A DNA stretch of 64,000 nucleotides, from positions 1,426,001 to 1,490,000 of the forward strand of contig CAWFLL010000004.1 in assembly GCA_963816785.1 (NCBI GenBank), given 5' to 3'. The stretch is from VRUE01 sp963816785. Lineage in GTDB: Bacteria > Actinomycetota > Thermoleophilia > Solirubrobacterales > 70-9. This document shows, one piece after another, positions 34,341-46,200 of this stretch. A model generated the notes under the pieces. The model worked only from the letters and a program-made list of their open reading frames with translations, was not told the DNA's origin and searched no databases. How positions within the stretch are numbered: the stretch's first letter is position 1; every line of letters begins with the position of its first letter. The translations under genes were made by a program, and so were the position numbers.

Positions 34341-35887
34341 CCGCCCTGTTCGAAGGTGTGCTGGTAGCTGGTCGCGGGGCGGCCGCTGCCGAAGATCGGC
34401 TCGAACGGCGCCTGGGCGCCGCAGCCGGGGGCGGGCACCGTCGTGGTGCTGTCCTGATTGGCGAAGGCGTAGAGCCGCAGCCGGCTGAAGAAATCCGTGG
34501 CTTTGTCGACTTTGCCTTCGGTGCGTTCGTTGAAGGCGGCTTCGTTCGGGGTGTTCGGGTTGAGCGACGCAGCGAACGAGCCGCCGCACTGCCTGGTCTC
34601 GAAGTTGAGCAGGCCCCGGGCGAGTTTGAGCGAGGAGCCGGGCTGAATGTAGGCGCTGGTGCGGTTGGTGGTGCGGCGGTTGGCGAAGGTCGCCAGCGAC
34701 TCCGGCGCGAACGGGCCCATCAGGCGCAGGTAATGGATCTGTTTGCCGGTGGAGCCGATGTGGACGGCGTTGGTGGCGGCGGCGACGTTTGCCATCGTTG
34801 CGGCCAGCTCGCGTTTGTAGAGCCCGAGGCCGGCGATGATCGGGTTGAGGTTGCGCAGGAAGGGGTCGACAGCGCGCAGGAGCGGCGGGAACTCGTCGCG
34901 GATCAGCTTGCGTAGGGCAGGGAACCCGGTCGAGGACTCATCGATGACCGGCAGCAGGCCTTCGAAGAAGCCCTTCGCCTCCGGTGAGAACTTGGCAAGC
35001 GCGATCAGCGTCGGCGAGAGCTCTTCGGCCGCCGGCACGAGCTGGCGCATCAGCGGGTCGGTGTTGACCGAGAACGTGCGGAGCCGGTCCAGCGTCACCC
35101 TGAACTCGTCGAGGAAGGTCGGGAAGGCGCGGAACAGCGCTTCGATGTCGCGTTCGCGCTCCGCCGTGGTCTGGAAGACCGCGTTGGAGCTCTGGATCAG
35201 CTCCGCGAGCTGACCTTCGCGGCCGCGCAGCGACTGCAGCGCGACGGCCCCGTTGCGGAACAGCTGCCTGCACCGCGAGCTCCTGGGTGTCGAGGACGCG
35301 GAACAGGCGGTCGAATTCGCTCAGCGTCGGCCCGAACTGCGCGAAGGCGGCGGAGAGGTCCTGGCCCCGCCCCTCGACCGCGATCGCGGCGTTTCGCATC
35401 CATTCCTGGAACGCGGCGCGGGTGCGCGCGTCGAAGGTGCGGAAGATCTCATCGAGCTGGACCGACTCGGCGACGTTCGCCTCCGGCAGGGTGCCGCCGT
35501 CCTCGAGCGAGGGTTCGGAGCTGCTGCCGGGGGTCAGTTCGACGTAGGTCTCGGCGAGCAGCGACTTCGTGCGGAGGATCGCCCGCGACCCCTGCGGGAT
35601 CGGCCCGTACTTGTCATCGATGTCGACCGTCGCCAGCGCCTGCTGGCCGCTCGGGCGCGACGTCGATCGACTGCACTTTGCCGATCGTGACGCCGGAGAT
35701 CCGGACGTCCGACTGCTGGGCGAGCTGGGTTGCCTCGTTGAACGGGATCTTGATCTCGTACGGCTTCGCTTTGAACGGGGTCGGCCCGCCGAACGTGATC
35801 CACATGAACAGCAGGATCCCGAAGCAGGAGAACGCGAAGCCGGTGATGACCAGGAGCTGGGTTGTGCGTCGGAGCCTTCTTGCTCAT
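34337..35887 (-). CDS. MCE family protein mce6 (last of six), frameshifted
   Basis: The reconstructed protein is about 515 residues. An N-terminal membrane helix (LLVITGFAFSCFGILLFMW) precedes the MCE/MlaD domain with RISGVTIGKVQSID and AETYVELTPG. A long helical part follows with LDEIFRTFDARTRAAFQ. A C-terminal Cys pair (RQCGGSF, PGCGAQ) ends the protein. Frame breaks lie near 35865, 35655 and 35265. MCE proteins form hexameric lipid-transfer tubes. The ATG overlaps the mce5 stop. Confidence 0.78.
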
Positions 35888-37299
35888 GGTTTCTCTCCCG
35901 GCCCGCAGCGGATCAACGACTGCTCATTTGGGTCTGCCGGGATCGGCGGCAGTTCGTTGACTCGCGGGATGCGCAGCCCTTCGAGAATCGTTTTCAGGTA
36001 GGGGCTTGTCCCGGCGATCCCGTAGGCGAGGTCGGTGCCGTTGCAGGTGATCATCGCCAGCGCCCGCTGGACCGGCCCGTTCGCGTCCTGCAGGTAGCCG
36101 GCGTTGAGGTTGTGGATCGCCCAAGGGGCGTAGAAGAGGAAGCTCTCCTTCCCCTTCGGCTTGAAGGCGAGCAGGTTGAAGAAGCTGTTGAGGCCGCCGA
36201 GCGCGTTGCCGAACCCGGTTACCGTCTTGTTGAGCGGGGCGGCGCCCTGCCTGGTGTGGACCAGGACCGGCCGCACCTGGCGGCTGAACGGGCGTATCTG
36301 GTTCTCGATCGGCCCGGTCGTCTGTTCGAAGAACCGCTCGCTCGCCTGGAACGCGGGGCCGAGTGCCTGCGCCTGCGGGATCAGGCCGAGCAGGGCGGGA
36401 CGGGCGGCGAGGGAGAAGGCGTTGGAGCTGGCGAGCGCCGATTTCAGGGTGGTCAGGGCGGCGGGGAACTCGACCAGCGCTTCCTGGATCGACTGCTGCT
36501 GGTTGGCGAAGTTGCCGAGCGGCCCCCGGGAGGAGGTGACGAAGCGTTCGATCTGGCGGTCGTGGCGGCCGAGCTCGGTCGTCAGCTGACTGAAGTGGTG
36601 GATCGCCCCCGCGAGCGCCACGCGCCGCTGGGCGATCACCGGTTGAGGTCGGCGAGGTAGTGGGCGAACGGCTGCAGGCGGCGGAAGGCGCCGGAGAGCT
36701 GGCGGCCGCGGTCGCCGATCCCCTGCGAGCCGGCCGCGACCAGCAGCTGCAGGTACTGCTGGGTGTCGGTGTCGAGCGTCGCCAGGAAGGCTTCGAGGTT
36801 GACGTTCGGCTCGGTCTGCGAGAGGGGGAAGTTGTGGCCGTCTTCGACGTGCCCCGGCGCGGTGCCGGGTTCGATCTCGATCGCCATGTCGTTGAGGTTC
36901 GTTTTCGGCCGCAGCAGGAGGGTCGCGTCGGGGTGGATCAGTTCCAGGTATTCGGGTTCGATGTCGAGGCCCGATCACCGCGTGGCCGCCATCGAGTTCG
37001 ACGGTGCCGACCTTGCCGACCTTGACCCCGGCGATCACGACCGCCTGGCCCTGGCCGGGGGTGACCGCCTGGGCGCTGGTGAAGTCGGCGCTGAGGTGGA
37101 CGAAGTCTTCGCCGACGAGCGGCGCCCAGGAGGGCAGTGCCGCTTTCTGCTGGGTGAAGATCCAGAGCGTCAGCGCGACCGCGAGGACGCGGCGAGGACC
37201 ACGATCGCGATCGTGTCTTTGCCGCGGCCGCGCGCCTGGCGGCTGAGCGCGGCCCGGAAGTGCCTGCAGGCGGCTGGTTTTTTCGGCGGGCTCGGTCAT
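35884..37299 (-). CDS. MCE family protein mce5, frameshifted
   Basis: About 470 residues once repaired. The start reads MTEPAEKTSRLQA, then a membrane helix VALTLWIF and the MCE domain with VTPGQGQAVVIAGVKVGKVG and LNDMAIEIEPG. The C-terminal half has PWAIHNLNAGYLQDANGPVQ and MITCNGTDLAYG. Frame breaks lie near 37260, 37197, 36973 and 36640; the last loses one G of CGGGTG, creating a false stop after DLNR. Thirteen bases separate it from mce4. Confidence 0.78.
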   Translation of the reverse strand: MTEPAEKTSRLQALPGRAQPPGARPRQRHDRDRGPRRVLAVALTLWIFTQQKAALPSWAPLVGEDFVHLSADFTSAQAVTPGQGQAVVIAGVKVGKVGTVELDGGHAVIGPRHRTRIPGTDPPRRDPPAAAENEPQRHGDRDRTRHRAGARRRRPQLPPLADRAERQPRSLPGDARHRHPAVPAAAGRGRLAGDRRPRPPALRRLPPPAAVRPLPRRPQPVIAQRRVALAGAIHHFSQLTTELGRHDRQIERFVTSSRGPLGNFANQQQSIQEALVEFPAALTTLKSALASSNAFSLAARPALLGLIPQAQALGPAFQASERFFEQTTGPIENQIRPFSRQVRPVLVHTRQGAAPLNKTVTGFGNALGGLNSFFNLLAFKPKGKESFLFYAPWAIHNLNAGYLQDANGPVQRALAMITCNGTDLAYGIAGTSPYLKTILEGLRIPRVNELPPIPADPNEQSLIRCGPGEKP

Positions 37300-37312
37300 G
37301 GGTTGAACACGC

Positions 37313-38808
37313 TCAGGAGTCGGCGGGCCGGGCTGGCCGAGCGGGCCGTTCAGGTTCGGGGACCGGGTTGCTGTCACAGCGGACTTCGGGCTTCTTCGGC
37401 GGGCGGCCGCCGAGCTGCGGCTGCAGCCCGGCCGGCGCGGCGATCGTCCGTGCGCAGATGTCTTTCTCGGTCGTCAGCGCGCCCTTCGGATTGGCCCCTT
37501 TGAGCATCACGCCGCCGCCGCCGGGTTGGACTCGGAGGAAGTAGCCGTTGCCGTCGAAGTTCTGGCCCTGGCCGTTGAGGGGACCAGCCAGTAGAGGAAC
37601 TCGCGGTAGGCGGGGCCGCCGGTGCTGAAGCGGTCGTTGATCGTCTGGTCGAAGGTCGGGACGAGGACGCGCGAGGTGCAGAGGCTGAGCCGGTTGAGCT
37701 GCGGCAGGGCGTTCGCCTTGCCGGCCTGCGCCGCGCCGGCGAGGCCCGGCATCGCTTCCCGGAGCAGCCGGGCGACTCCGCCGCCCTCCTGGCCGGAGAG
37801 CGCGGCGTACGCCTGCTGGGTCCACGGCTCCCCGGCGGAGATCAGGCCCGGCAGCCGGGCGATCGCCGGGCGGATCTCGATCGCCCAGGCGCGCAGCGGC
37901 GGCAGGGTCCGGTTGAGGTTGGCGAGCGAGGTGCGGCTCGTGCTCAGCGCCGGGGCGAAGCGGCGGATCGTCTCCGAGAGGTTCGCCGACTGCGCGGCGA
38001 GGGCGCCGGTGAACGTGTTGAAGTTCTCGATCAGGCCCTGGAGGTCGGCCTCGCTGGCGACGAAGGCGCCGAAGGTGCGACCGGTTCCCGCGACCAGGCG
38101 CGGCAGGTCCTGCGGCCCGGTCCCGAGCAGCGCGTCGGCGACCTGGGCGCCGTAGCGGCCCGCCGGGCCGCCGTACCGCAGCGCGCCGTTGAGGCCCGCG
38201 GCGCCGGTCCTGCCTTTGACCTCCGGCAGCTGGGACGCGTCTTCCGCCGCCGTCGGCACATGGGACAGCGCGGTCCCGAAGCCTTCCAAGGCCCGGCTGA
38301 AGTCGGCGCGTACGGGCGATTGCAGCGAGGTGAAGATCTCGTCGATCTGGACCGCGGTCGAGGTGCGGCTGACCGGGATCGTGCCGCCGCTGTCCATCTC
38401 CGGCGCGCTCGGGCTGCCGGGGTCGAGTTCGATGAAGAAGTTCCCCTCGAGGAAGATCCGCGGTTTGATCACCGCGTAGGCGTCCTCGTGGATCGGGCGG
38501 CCGCTGCCGCTGACGGTGAAGGTGACGGTGGTCGCGTCGCCGTCGGCGCCGGTCTTGATCACTTTGCCGACGTCGACCCCGGCGATCCTCACCGGCGAGT
38601 TTTTCGAGATGTTGGCGGCGTTGGAGAAGGTCGCGTTGAGCTCGTAGCCGTAGCCGGTGAACGGGATGTGTTTGGTGAAGGCGAGGTACGGGCCGAGCGT
38701 GAAGATGACGAGGAAGATCACCGCGATCGCGGTGTTGCCGGGCCGCCACTTGATGCGGCGCTTCTTCGTCGCCGCCGCCCTCGTGTCGCGCTCCGGCATG
38801 CGTCCCAT
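37313..38808 (-). CDS. MCE family protein mce4, one frameshift near the end
   Basis: About 498 residues. N-terminal helix NTAIAVIFLVIFTLG, MCE domain with SPVRIAGVDVGKVIKTG and FLEGNFFIELDPG, then a helical section with IDEIFTSLQSPVRADFSRAL. The frame is open for 1.3 kb, then breaks near 37577. The repaired C-terminus reads NGQGQNFDGNGYFLRVQPGG and ends in a Pro/Arg-rich tail. ATG overlaps the mce3 stop (TGATG). It may form part of the same heteromeric tube as its neighbours. Confidence 0.82.
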
Positions 38809-40230
38809 CAGCGATTCCCCCCACTTGCTGCCCCGACGTCCTCGTCCCCTGGTTGCCGGGCACGTTGCCGATCCTGGTCACGCCCTTTTCGTAGGGCACG
38901 TTGCCGGCCTCGCACTCCTGGTCTGCCCCGGCGCGGCGGTGTTCGGGTAGAGGTTGACAGTGGAGGTGGTTCTCCGTTTCTGGCCCGTTCGCCGGCGCCG
39001 AGGCGGGCATCGTCTCGGCGTTCGGCCCGGACGGCCCCTCGATGGCCAGCGCGCCCGCCCAGTTGGCGACGCCGTTGCTTTCGCTGAAGATGTCGGCCAG
39101 GTTGCGGAAGCTGATCGTCAGGTAGTTGCAGACCGTCTGCGCCGGCGCGAGGAAGCGGATCGCCGGCTTGAGCAGTTCGTTGGTGTCGATCAGGAGGTCG
39201 AGCCCGTTGAAGACTCCCGGCGCTTCCTGGAAGGCGAGCAGCGCGTCGGCAGTCGGCTCGAGCTGGGCGAACAGCGCCGGCGACCGGTTGAGCGCCGGGA
39301 CGCCGGCGCCGCAGCGCCGCCTCGATCGTCGGCGAGGTCTCGGCCAGCGCCTTCGCGCCCGGGCCCAGCGCCGTGAAGAACCGGCCCGAGTCGCGCAGGA
39401 ACGGCCTCAGCACCGGCAGGTCCTCGATCGCGGCGTCGAGGAACGGCGGGCTTTTCGAGATCGTTTCCTGGATGAACGGCCGCGAGACGCGGGCGAAGGC
39501 GGCGAAGGTGCGGTCGAGGGCGACGAAGAGATCGGCCTGGGTGACCGCCACCGGGGCGACGGTCGCGGCGATCGCCTCCAGCGCCCGCCAGAAGCCGTCG
39601 AAGTCGGTGCTCGGGGCGACGATCGCGCGCAGGACCGGCTGACTGCTTTCGGCCAGCCGGCGCAGCGTTCCGAACGCTTCGTTCAGCTGGGGGCCGCGAC
39701 CCGCAAACGCGTTGCCGAAGCCGGTCAGGTTGCGCTGGATGTTGGTCCGCGTTTCCTCGTCGAACATGTCGAAGAACTGGTCGATGTCGACCGGTTCCGG
39801 GCGCGCGGCGGCGAGCGGGATCGTGTCGCCCGGCGCTCGAGCTCTTCGGAGGAGTCCCCGGGGACGATCTGCAGGTACTTGAGCCCGAGCGGCGACTTCG
39901 GGCGGATGATCATCGTCGAGTTCGCCGGGAGCGGTTCGGCGCTCTGGTCGAGGCTGAGGTCGAGCTCCGCCGCGACTCGCCGTCGCCGATCTGGACCGGC
40001 GCGACCTCCCTCACGATCCCGACCCGCGAGCCGCCGATCCGGACCTCGTTGCCTTTGACCAGCGCATTCGCGTTGGGGACCCTCGCCTTGAGGTCGTAGG
40101 TGGAGACGAAGGGCAGCCCGTTGTTGGCGTTGTAGGCGAGGAAGACGGCGACGATCACGACCAGCACCGTCACCGCGCCGACGATCACCGGGCTGGTCGC
40201 GACTCCCTGTATGCCGCTGCGTCCTCTCAT
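38808..40230 (-). CDS. MCE family protein mce3, frameshifted
   Basis: About 475 residues once repaired. N-terminal helix VIVGAVTVLVVIVAVFLAY, MCE domain ANALVKGNEVRIGGSRVG and LGLKYLQIVPGDS, then a helical part with IDQFFDMFDEETRTNIQ and CNYLTISFRNLADIF. Frame breaks lie near 39975, 39838, 39310, 38957 and 38922, with a possible sixth close to the end. An alternative GTG start is at 40272, within the mce2 end. The C-terminal part contains CEAGNVPYEKG. Confidence 0.75.
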
Positions 40231-40249
40231 CGTTCCGGCAGGAGTCGGA

Positions 40250-41762
40250 TCAGGCTCGTTCGGGGATGGCACGGTCGAGATGCCCGGGCCCGAGCTCCTC
40301 GCTACCGCCCAGCTGCGGGCCGCCGGCGATGACGGGCGCGAGGGTCGGGGGCGGCGGGCCGACCGAGGACGTGCCGGCGGCGGTGCCGCCGCTCTGCTTC
40401 GGCCACTTCTTCTTCGATGTCGGCGCAGCGATCGCCGCCGCGTCGAAAGCCGACGATTCGACCGCGCCGAAGCCCGGTGAAGTTGGCCGAGCAGCCGCTC
40501 TTCGGACTGAGTCGGTATTCGGCGCAGTCGACGATGGTCACGAGGGTGCGGAGGAGGTGGCCGAATTCGTCGAATTCGCTGGTCGCGGCGGCGCCGTTGT
40601 AGATCAGGTCGACCAGGGCCTTGAAACCGTTCGACTGCTTCGTGCTGACGAGGAACTTGGCGAGTTCGCGGGTCGGCACGACGCCGCTCTGCGCCAGGTT
40701 GCGGGCCTTGCGGACGATCGGGTCGGCTGCCCGGATCTTCGGGCCGGCGACTTCGCCGGTCGCGCCCAGCGACTTCAGCGAGACGGTGGCCGCCGCAGTG
40801 AACGGGGTCAGCGCCCTGGTCGCTTCGGTCAGCGACGGCGCCGCCCGGTCGAGGTCGGTGAAGACGGGTGTGGCGGCGGTGGTGAAGCCCTGCAGGCTCT
40901 TCAGCGTCGACTCGAACTCGCGGATGAAACCGGGCAGCTTCGCGCAGCGAGTCTTCCAGCTCCGCGCCGCGCTCCGTGGTGGCCTGCGCCGCGGCGCCGG
41001 AGTTGGAGAGGAAGCCGGCGACGTGGGCGCGCTGGCGCGCGAACGGCTCGAGGATCTGCTCCGAGTTGGAGGCGAGCTGGGCGAGCTGATCGCGCTGGGC
41101 AGCGAGGATCCCGAGCAGCCGGTCGGCGTCGCGCAGCGCCGGGTTGGCGCGCTTGACGGCCTCCTCGATGTCTTCTCCGCGGCCGGCCAGCGTCGCGCCG
41201 ATTTCGTTCAGGATCGAGGCGGAAGCGCTGGGCGTACGGCAGCCGGCTGATGTTGTTGACCAGGTCGGGGTCGACGCTGGTGCTGTTCTGCTCGAGCGGC
41301 AGCAGGTGCTGGCCGGCCCCCGGCTCGCCGTCAGGAATTTCTTTCAGCGCCGGCGGCGGTTCGGTGTTCGGAGCCCGCGGCAGCGTCGGGCGGCAATCGA
41401 CGAACTTCTCCCCGATCAGAGACTGTGGGCGGATGATGCAGGTCGCGTCTTTGCGGAAGTCCTGGAAGCCGGGATCGTCGATCTTCAGCACCAGCACCGC
41501 TTTCCCGGGCGCTTCGCTCCAGCGCCCGTTCTCGTAGCTGGCCTCTTCGCCCGGCTGGGTCACGTCGACCGACTCGATCGTGCCGACGCTCGCGCCCGCG
41601 ACCCGGACTTCCTCCCCGGGGACGAGGAACGAGCCGTTGTCGAAGACCGCCCTGACCAGATAGCCGCCTTCGGAGCCGCCGCGGGAGACGAGGACGACGA
41701 TCGCGACGATCGCCGCCACCACGGCGAGGGCGATCAGGCGCTTTTTTCCTGCTCCTCCTCAT
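40250..41762 (-). CDS. MCE family protein mce2, frameshifted
   Basis: About 504 residues once repaired. Start MRRSRKK, helix LIALAVVAAIVAIVVLV, MCE domain LVPGEEVRVAGASVGTIESV and IGEKFVDCRPT. Helical part and a Cys-containing C-terminus (VDCAEYRL...GCSANF) follow, then a Pro/Gly tail. Frame breaks: poly-T run 41742-41747, near 41220, 40930 and 40480. The ATG overlaps the mce1 stop (ATGA), typical of coupled MCE operons. Confidence 0.77.
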
Positions 41763-43166
41763 GGTCCCGGTGGCACGTCGCTCGGATTGCATTCGGACGG
41801 GGAGACGCCGGCAGCCGGCGAAGGGCGGCTCGGTGAACGGGTTCGACCCGTCGCGGGCGGGCTGAGTCGCCGCGCCCGGGCAGCGTCGCTGGACCGGCGA
41901 GGGTGCGCCGAAGGCGTCGTACTGTTCGCTCGGCGTGATCGGTTCGAGCATCCCCGTGCCGGAGTCGAACCTGAAGAGGTTGAGGTTGGAGAACTGGACC
42001 CGGGCGAAGTTGCCGTTGCCGTCATAGTTGCCGGTCACCTGGCCGACGCGGCCGAAGCCGTTGAGGAGGTCCGGCGCGTAGGCCCGGAAGAAATCGAGGT
42101 TCGGCTGGAAGGCCGCGATCGCGTCCTCTGAGTGTGGGAAGGCTCGCGAGGCGCGCTGCTGGACGTCGGGCAGGGCGGCCAGCAGTTCCGCCGCGTCGTT
42201 GGCGAAGCCGGGACGGTCGACCGTGAGGCGGAGGTTGCGGAAGACGGGAATCGACCTGGACAGCACCGGGCGCAGATCGCGCAGGAACGGCGCCAGATCC
42301 TTGGTCGCCGGCTTCGCGGTTTCGACCAGCGGGTCGAGGTCGTCGAGGGCGGCCCGCAGGTTGACGAAGGTGGTGTTGCTCTGGCGGAAGACGGGTGGCA
42401 GCAGCTCCAGGGTGCGGCTGAATGCTTCGTTCTGGCTGGCGATCGCGTTGAAGGCGGTGCTCGCGTTGGAGATCGCGCTGGAGAGCTGTTCGCCGCGCTC
42501 GGAGACGGCGGTGGCCAGCTTGCTGCTGTTGACTACGAACTGTCCGAACAGGCGCTGGTCGGCATTGAGGCCGCGGGCGAAGGCGGCGGCGCGGTTGAGG
42601 CCGGGGGCGAAGTACTTGAACGCCTTGTTCCCCTGGGGCCCGACCCCGGCATAGAATTCGCCGAAGCCGCGGACGAATTCGCCGAGCGCCTTGCGCACCG
42701 ACGCGGGGAAGGCGTTGATGAACTGGTCGAGGTCGACCGCGGCGGTCGTCGAGTCGAGGCCGAGGGTGGCGCCGTCGTCCAGCGCCGGGTTGCTGTTCGG
42801 CCCGGGGCTGATCGAGATGTAGTGGTTGGCGACGCCGGAGAGGGATGTGGCGCGGGCGAGCGCCGTCGTGCCCTCGTGCAGCTCCTGGTCGACGCTGACC
42901 TCGACCTCGGCGAGGTTGTCGTCGGTCAGGCCGATGCTTTCCACGGACCCGACCGGGTGGCCGCCGATCAGCACCTGGTTGTCGGCGACCAGCTGGCTCG
43001 CGTTCTGGAACACGAGCTTGTAGTTGTGGCTCCCGTTGCCGCCGAGGACGATGACGACGAGGGCGATCACCACGACCGTGAGGGCGATGATGGCGGCCAC
43101 GCGGGCAGGCGTCGTTCGCCGGCTCGTAGCCTGGCCTTTCTCCTCGCCTAAGGGATTCGCAGCCAC
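41759..43166 (-). CDS. MCE family protein mce1 (first of six)
   Basis: About 469 residues. Membrane helix VAAIIALTVVVIALVVIV, MCE domain (about 48-125) with QVLIGGHPVGSVESIGL and VANHYISISPG, then a long amphipathic region with LDQFINAFPASVRKALGE and a C-terminal Asn/Phe-rich segment (GNFARVQFSNLNLFRFD). One indel near 41815 separates the last 20 codons. No membrane permease gene (YrbE/MlaE) precedes it; the gene upstream encodes an MMPL transporter. Confidence 0.85.
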
Positions 43167-43296
43167 GGGTCGTCGCTTCAGGTTCCCCCGCCTCCGATCC
43201 GGAGGAACCGCGACCGAATCGTATCCGAGCGATCAGCCACGGAGATGGCTCTCAGACTCACTTAACTGGATGTCAACGCGTCGAATTTGCAGGGCC
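43167..43296 (-). other. 130-base gap between MMPL and mce1
   Basis: No gene. It is AT-richer than its surroundings in places (for example TTCAGGTTCCCCCGCC and CACTTAACTGGATG) and could hold a promoter for the MCE genes. I see no clear -10/-35 pair. Confidence 0.3.
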
Positions 43297-46200
43297 TCAG
43301 ACGTTCAATCGGGGCGTTATCCGATCGAGGAATCGGGGGTACCACCAGACCCTCTCGCCGAGCAGCAGCATCAGCGCCGGGAGGAAGACGATCCGGACCA
43401 CGGTCGCGTCGAGGAAGACGGCGACGGTGAGGCCGATCCCGAGCTGGCTGACGTTGGCGATCGGCGCCCCGGCGAAGGCGATGAAGACCGCCATCATGAT
43501 CGCCGCCGCGCCGGTGATCACCCGTGCGGTTTTCTCGAGGCCGAACTCGATCGCGGCGCCGTTGTCACCATCCTCTTCGTAGCGCTCGCGCATGCGCACG
43601 AGGAGGAACACCGCGTAGTCGATCGAGAGCCCGAAGACGATCCCGAAGATCATCGTCGCCCCGACCGCGTCGACGTAGGTGTGGCCGCCGAGCGGCAGGT
43701 CCTCAGGGACGTTGAAGAGCAGGGTCAGCACGCCGAAGGCGACGCCGACGGTGGCCAGGTTGAGGCCGACGGCGATCGCGGCCAGCGGGATCGCCCGCAG
43801 GATCAGGACGAGGATCAGGAAGGTGGCGATTGTGATCGCCAAGATGATCACCGGGATCCGCTCGCGGGTCACCTTGCTGTACTCGTTGACCTGGGCGGCG
43901 CCGCCGGCGACGCCCGTGCTGAGGCCGGTTTCGTCGGCCAGTTCGGACGCCTCGCCTTCGAGCGTCTTGTTGAGCGCGATCGAGCCGGGGCTGTTGAACG
44001 TGTAACGGGTGAAGATCGTCACCGTCGCCGCCTGGCCGCCGCCGTCGAGGTCGACGGCTTCCGAGGCCTGCCGGCGCAGGCGCGGGTTGGCGCCGTCGAG
44101 GGCGGAGAGGACGAAGTAGCCGGAGTCGAAGATCCCCGGCGACTGGTGCCGCAGTTGGTCGGTCTGTTCGCGGGTCTGGTTCCCGTTCATGGTGACCCGC
44201 ACCGCCCCGCGGCGGAGGCCGGTCTGGAGCGGATAGGAGTCGGTGAACGCGCCACTGAGCCCGACCTGGAGCGAGGTGGCGCCTTCGCCGAGTTCGGCGA
44301 TCCCGGCGGCGAGCCTGGCGGCGCCGGCACCGAGCCGGCCCAGCCCTTCTTCGAGTTTCCGGCTTTCGGTGGCCAGCGTTTCGGCGCCGTCCGCGAGTTC
44401 GTCGCTGCCTTTCGCGAGCCGTTCGTCCGCTGCTTTCAGTTCCCGCAGGCCTCCGGCGAGTTCCTCGATGCGTTTTGCGTTCGTTTCGATCCCGTCGATC
44501 GCGGTGACGAACCAGAAGCTGACTTCACGCGCTTGTTCGGAGTCTTTGATCAATCTGGCCTGGAGCCTGTCCAAGCCCGCGAACACTTCCGAGACCTGAG
44601 CCGCCGCTCTGCGCACCGCATCGAAAGTCGCGTTGTAGTTGGGGTCGGTTTTCCCGACCGTCATCCCCTCCAGCAGCTGGATCGCCGATTTCAGCTGTGC
44701 GTCGGCGGCCACGGCCGGTGACTTCAGGGTGTCGAGTTCGTCGTGGGCGGTCTTGGTCAGCTTCTTCTGCAACTTGCGCGCTCGCCGGAGGCCGTTGTTG
44801 CGGACGTTCGCCTCGAGGTCGTTCATCGAGGAGCCGATGAATTCGGCTCCCCCCAGCGCTTCTTCCTGGCCCTTGGTGACTTCGTCGGCGCCTTCCCCGA
44901 GCCGTCTCGCTCCCGTTGCGAATTGGTCCAGCGCGCCGACCGCTTCTTCGCTGCCCGCGGTCGCGGTGGCGAGGCCGCTGGCAAGCCTCAGCGCTCCCTC
45001 CTCGGTCGTGCCGGAGCCCTGCACGAGCAGGCCCGCGCCCTGGGTCGCTTCCGAGATCCCCCCTCGCAGCCTCGCCACACCCCTTGCCGCCCGCTTCAGG
45101 TTGCGGCCGAGCTGTTCGAGGTTGCCGACCGGGCCCCCTTTCTCGACCAGGAGCCCGTTGCCCGCTTCGCGCAGAGGCGCCACCGATTTCGACACCTGCT
45201 CGGGGCCGATCACGACCTGGACGCCCGGGATCGCGGCCACCTTGTCTTGCCATTTGCGCAGCGCGTCGAGGCGGTCCGGCGTCGTGATCGGGCCATCATC
45301 TGCTTCGGCGACGACCACGAACGGCGCGTCAAAGCCCGGTGCGATCGTGCGATTGATCAGTTCGGCGTCCTTGCGGGCCTGGTTGTGGTGGGAGAGCTGC
45401 TCGGGGCTCGGCGGGCCGGTCTTCAGCCCGATTGCCGGAGTCGCGAGGGCGAGGACGACCGCGCCGACGACGATGCAGACGAGCGCAGGGCGGCGCAGGG
45501 CGGCGCCGACGATCGCCATCAGGCCCGAGCTCTCGTCCTGGTAGCTCTGGGGGCGGCCGACACGCCAGCGGTTGATGTTGGCGCCGAGCAGGGTGAGGAC
45601 CGCCGGGCCGGCGATCACCGCGACCGAGACGCTGAGGATGACGACCAGGATCACGGTCGCCGCGAGCGACGCGAGCAGGGCGCCGGGAACGATGAAGAGA
45701 GCGACCAGCATCGCCGCGATCAGGGTGCTGCCGGCGAAGACGGTGGTCCGCCCCGCCGTGTGCCGCGTCGTCACCGCCGCCACCTTCGGATCGGCCCCTC
45801 CGGCGAGCTCCTCGCGGAAGCGGGAGACCATCAGCAGCGCGTAGTCGACCCCTAACGCAAGGCCCATCATCGTGCAGACCGTGAGCGCGAACGCGTCGAC
45901 ACTGACCCACTTGGTGACGATCGTCAGCACCCCGCTCGAGATGAAGACGGTGATCGCGCCGAAGGCAAGCGGGATCGCCGCCGCGATCGGCGAGCGGAAG
46001 ACCAGCAGGAGAACGACCAGCAGGACCGGCAGGGCGATCAGCTCGGCTCGCTCGCTGGCGTCGATCGACTCGTCCTGGAGTGCCCGCGAGAGGGTCGGGA
46101 AGCCCGATTGGGTGACCCGCACCGGCGGCTTGACCTCCCTGGCAAGGAGAGCGTTGAGCTGGTCGACGCTCTCCTTGACCGCGGTCGCGATGTCGGTGTG

